From positions 124,001 to 188,000 of the forward strand of contig JAEZGI010000032.1 of assembly GCA_023416995.1 (NCBI GenBank): a stretch of 64,000 nt of DNA, given 5' to 3'. This stretch comes from Bacteroidota bacterium (GTDB taxonomy: Bacteria > Bacteroidota > Bacteroidia > Chitinophagales > Chitinophagaceae). A program made the position numbers and the translations under genes. Shown piece after piece: positions 62,501-64,000 of this stretch. The notes below the pieces were generated by a model. It was not told where the DNA came from and ran no database searches. It was given only the letters and a program-made list of their open reading frames with translations. The number at the start of each line of letters is the position of its first letter. Position 1 is the stretch's first letter.

Positions 62501-62580
62501 TCAGTAAATCCATCAACCCACATCCTATAAAATTTCCATGGCCGATATCCTTTTTCAAAGTCTAAACCATTTTAGAGGCC

Positions 62581-64000
62581 ATGAAAAAGTTACTTTTAAA
62601 TGCTACTGTATTACCCAGGTGGGTGATACTTTTAGTTGATCTTGTTGTTAGCGGTTCAGCATTTGCGTTGTCGTATTTCGTGGTAAAGCAATTTGACTTT
62701 CCCGCGATACTCAGAGGACACTTTTTCTTTTACACGGGTTTGTACTGTGTAACAGCAGGGTTTGTTTTCTACATCATGCGTGTGCATACCGGGCTCATCA
62801 GGTATTCCAACATTAAAGACATGTTGCGGGTATTTCTTGCCGTGTTTGTAACAAGTCTCGTATACCCGGTGGTCGTTCAGTTTATCATGGTCAACAACCT
62901 GAACATTGCTTCCCTGAATATCAGTACTGTTTTATTCATCAACTTTTTTATAGCCTCCACGATGCTTGTGATGCTTCGCACAGGTGTAAAGGAGTTATAC
63001 AATTATGTAAAACGCAATACCACACCGGGGAAAGAGCAGGTACTTATCTACGGCTCCGATAATAATTCTATCCTGTTAAAACAGGCGATGGAATCCGGCA
63101 CTTCACACAATTTTGTGGTTGCAGGATTTCTGGATTCAAATAACCGCAAGATCAATACTTACATTCAGCAGAAGAAGGTTTATCACCTGAAAGAACTTGG
63201 TTTGCTGAAAGACAAAAAGAACATCCAGAAACTGATCCTGATGAGTGAACAGCTCACCAACATCGATAAAAAGCTGGTGATTGAAAAATGTCTTCACCTT
63301 GGCATCAAAGTACTTACAGTTCCACCAAGCGATCAGTGGATGTCTGGTAAACTCAGCTCCAATCAATTCCAGGCACTGAAAATTGAAGACCTGCTTCAAC
63401 GCGAGCCAATCGTGATCAACAACTCACAGGTATCTAAGGATATTGAAGGAAAAAGAGTGCTGATCACTGGCGCAGCGGGTTCCATCGGTTCAGAAATTGT
63501 TCGTCAGGTACTTTCATATAATCCTGAAATGGTCATTCTGTGTGACCAGGCAGAATCTGATCTGCACGAAATGCAACTGGAAGTTGAAGAAAAGTTTCCT
63601 GGCATCAAAGTGCGCATCTTTATTGGCAACATCCGGGAGTTCCGCAGAATGGATCTGATGTTCAACAAATACAGACCGCATCTCGTATTCCATGCCGCCG
63701 CGTATAAACACGTACCGATGATGGAGCACCATCCGTCAGAAGCAGTTCTTACCAATGTACTTGGTACAAAAAATCTGGCGGATCTGGCTGTTGCTTACAA
63801 CGCACAGAAATTTGTGATGATTTCAACCGATAAGGCGGTGAACCCCACAAATATTATGGGTACTAGCAAGCGCATTGCAGAAATGTACGTGCAGTCACTT
63901 AGCGGCGCATCGAATAATGAGAATGGCAGCGATAAATCACAGCCTCATCATTCCACCAAATTTATAACCACACGTTTTGGCAACGTATTAGGTTCAAATG
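62581..64000 (+). CDS. FlaA1/CapD/PglF-like membrane NDP-sugar 4,6-dehydratase (3' truncated)
   Basis: The frame is open from ATG 62581 to the window end (473 visible residues; the family has about 600-650). Four membrane helices occupy about residues 12-135, beginning WVILLVDLVVSGSAFALSYF. A CoA-binding-like Rossmann domain follows (QVLIYGSDNNSILLKQAM), then the catalytic SDR domain with GAAGSIGSEIVRQVL (about residue 300). FHAAAYKHVPMMEHHP and STDKAVNPTNIMGTSKR show the family change of Tyr-x3-Lys to Met-x3-Lys. It should convert a UDP-GlcNAc-type sugar to its 4-keto-6-deoxy form for the upstream aminotransferase. Confidence 0.92.
   Translation, partial: MKKLLLNATVLPRWVILLVDLVVSGSAFALSYFVVKQFDFPAILRGHFFFYTGLYCVTAGFVFYIMRVHTGLIRYSNIKDMLRVFLAVFVTSLVYPVVVQFIMVNNLNIASLNISTVLFINFFIASTMLVMLRTGVKELYNYVKRNTTPGKEQVLIYGSDNNSILLKQAMESGTSHNFVVAGFLDSNNRKINTYIQQKKVYHLKELGLLKDKKNIQKLILMSEQLTNIDKKLVIEKCLHLGIKVLTVPPSDQWMSGKLSSNQFQALKIEDLLQREPIVINNSQVSKDIEGKRVLITGAAGSIGSEIVRQVLSYNPEMVILCDQAESDLHEMQLEVEEKFPGIKVRIFIGNIREFRRMDLMFNKYRPHLVFHAAAYKHVPMMEHHPSEAVLTNVLGTKNLADLAVAYNAQKFVMISTDKAVNPTNIMGTSKRIAEMYVQSLSGASNNENGSDKSQPHHSTKFITTRFGNVLGSN

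Overview
The window looks like a chromosomal segment of a Bacteroidota bacterium, most likely a free-living member of the Chitinophagaceae or a close family (the rank is an inference). Support comes from a SusC/SusD pair, several TonB-dependent receptors with an N-terminal carboxypeptidase-regulatory-like domain, a tandem array of large FtsX/MacB-type permeases ending in NPxxSLRxE, lipoproteins of DUF4397 and DUF4249 type, promoter -7 boxes of the TAnnTTTG type, and mostly weak Shine-Dalgarno sequences. Base composition looks even, and no transposase, integrase, phage gene, tRNA, rRNA or CRISPR array was seen.

Layout. 1-7.1 kb: the C-terminal part of a thioredoxin-reductase-like fusion protein, then a small glycan-uptake locus (SusC, SusD, GH43 lipoprotein). 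7.2-12.96 kb: housekeeping and stress-type genes (small conserved protein, baeRF-type protein, ABC exporter, stand-alone receiver protein, Gfo/Idh/MocA oxidoreductase). 13.0-16.3 kb: a cobalamin-riboswitch operon with a BtuB-like receptor and a BtuG-like surface beta-propeller. 16.3-21.5 kb: a putative metallopeptidase and a small membrane protein, then a ba3-type cytochrome c oxidase operon (54-residue small subunit, CuA subunit II, subunit I, SCO protein, cytochrome c) behind an array of Crp/Fnr-like palindromes. 21.5-28.9 kb: three tandem FtsX/MacB-like permeases. 29.06-29.58 kb: a GT-rich degenerate tandem repeat lying between a minus-strand promoter-like sequence and a minus-strand terminator, possibly a non-coding transcript. 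29.8-41.2 kb: SDR, GH130-like glycosidase, NDH-2, cyclodeaminase-like protein, a second stand-alone receiver, DUF4397 lipoprotein, TonB receptor plus DUF4249 lipoprotein, RmuC, and an overlooked 52-residue basic protein. 41.7 kb to the window end: a long exopolysaccharide/capsule locus.

How the genes work together. The polysaccharide locus can make UDP-GalNAcA (TviB-like dehydrogenase plus TviC/WbpP-like epimerase), UDP-GalA (UDP-glucuronate 4-epimerase) and probably a 4-amino-4,6-dideoxy sugar (FlaA1/CapD/PglF-like dehydratase plus DegT aminotransferase). A PglC-type phosphoglycosyltransferase starts the lipid-linked unit, and five glycosyltransferases (one GT2, four GT4) extend it. An ABC exporter probably flips it, a Wzy-like protein polymerises it, and a Wzc-type tyrosine kinase with a Wza-type lipoprotein exports it. 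A deacetylase, a GNAT protein, an ATP-grasp protein and a HAD phosphatase probably tailor it or supply precursors. The last gene runs off the window.

Functional calls rest on reading protein motifs and gene order by eye. No database search or folding calculation was run.
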